A stretch of 64,000 nt of DNA from Streptomyces acidiscabies (lineage in GTDB: Bacteria; Actinomycetota; Actinomycetes; Streptomycetales; Streptomycetaceae), in assembly GCF_020010905.1 (NCBI RefSeq), contig NZ_JAGJBY010000001.1:4236001-4300000 (forward strand), written 5' to 3'. Every line of letters begins with the position of its first letter. Within the stretch, counting starts at the first letter, position 1. A model generated the notes under the pieces. It was not told where the DNA came from, searched no databases, and saw only the letters and a program-made list of their open reading frames with translations. Made by a program: the position numbers and the translations under genes. Positions 63,715 through 64,000 of the stretch are shown here, piece after piece.

Positions 63715-64000
63715 TCACAGCCCCTTGAAGAAGTGCGACGTCGCCACGAGCACCGCGTGCTCGCCCGCCCCGATCGTCCCCTCCGCCCGCAGTCGCTCGT
63801 ACGCCGCGAACACGGTCACGCTGCTCCGCTCCCACACATGACCCCGGCCGCACAGCCGGGCGTACCACTCGTCGGCCGTGTCGGAAGAGACCACCATCGC
63901 GGAGCCGCCCGAGAGCATCACGGCCCGGTGTGCCTGGACGGTCGTCGTGTGGCCGGCGATCGACGACAACCGCCCGCTGTCGCCGGGGAAGTGGCCGCCG
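63715..64000 (-). CDS. C-terminal part of a PLP-dependent (threonine synthase-like) protein, cut by window edge
   Basis: The frame is open from the right edge to a stop at 63715, about 95 residues. The ending, with 'RSSVTVFAAYERLRAEGTIG' and 'EHAVLVATSHFFKGL', resembles the C-terminus of threonine synthase/cysteine synthase-fold enzymes ('SSA...G.I..G..VV...TGHG.K'). Assignment is weak because the catalytic lysine region lies outside. It converges with the response regulator 4 bp away and probably lies outside the biosynthetic cluster. Confidence 0.5.
   Translation of the reverse strand, partial: GGHFPGDSGRLSSIAGHTTTVQAHRAVMLSGGSAMVVSSDTADEWYARLCGRGHVWERSSVTVFAAYERLRAEGTIGAGEHAVLVATSHFFKGL

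Overview
The window is high-GC actinobacterial DNA, almost certainly from a Streptomyces chromosome. The signs are G/C-saturated third codon positions, many GTG starts, GTGA/ATGA stop-start overlaps, rare TTA codons in a SARP regulator and one enzyme gene, an ALF-repeat secreted protein, and an actinorhodin-type minimal polyketide synthase with an ActIII-like ketoreductase.

Left part (1-17.3 kb): secreted proteins, a mobile element, gene decay and a polymorphic toxin. On the minus strand are a truncated ALF-repeat protein, a trypsin-fold protein that has lost two of its three catalytic residues, and a small secreted-protein gene split inside its signal peptide by a complete ISAs1-type insertion sequence (4602-6063, matching terminal inverted repeats, perfect 10-bp target duplication). 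Beyond it (6.4-8.9 kb) lie two decayed secreted-protein genes. An RHS toxin with a WXG100-like N-terminus and a nuclease tip (9626-14317) is followed by its SUKH-type immunity gene. An NlpC/P60 protein with four C-terminal repeats ends the block. A fatty acyl-CoA ligase and a LysE-type exporter (17.4-19.8 kb) look like ordinary flanking genes, closed by a clear terminator at 19817-19857.

Right part (20.1-63.7 kb): a large biosynthetic gene cluster. (a) 20147-38084, all plus strand and tightly packed. It opens with GTP cyclohydrolase II, a WD40 protein and two SUMF1-fold proteins, the same set as toxB, toxC and toxD of the toxoflavin (7-azapteridine) pathway. A tandem flavodoxin-fold protein, an acyl-AMP ligase fused to a carrier domain, a type I PKS with domain order KS-AT-KR-DH-ACP, a FkbK/J/I/H-like hydroxymalonyl-ACP set, an alpha/beta hydrolase and a metallo-beta-lactamase (MBL) fold protein follow. 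(b) 38104-40961, minus strand: an aminotransferase and a beta-propeller-like protein. (c) 41378-43509: a DUF4142 protein and a sensor kinase. (d) 43667-52965: KS-alpha, KS-beta, two methyltransferase-fold proteins, ACP, didomain aromatase/cyclase, ActIV-like MBL cyclase/thioesterase, two NTF2/SnoaL-fold proteins and an FAD-linked oxidase. (e) A SARP activator (53079-53873) and a convergent ActIII-like ketoreductase. (f) 54919-59550: a third methyltransferase plus a complete acetyl-CoA carboxylase (fused carboxyltransferase, BCCP, biotin carboxylase) for malonyl-CoA supply. (g) An MMPL exporter with a divergent LuxR-type response regulator, which is probably the partner of the distant kinase because both promoters carry the same 11-bp sequence.

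Working model (inference): a SARP-controlled, partly bldA-dependent pathway makes a reduced aromatic polyketide and, from the same gene cluster, a GTP-derived azapteridine-like unit plus a short type I polyketide chain. Either these are joined in one hybrid product or two adjacent clusters are co-located. I do not recognise a described cluster with this combination.
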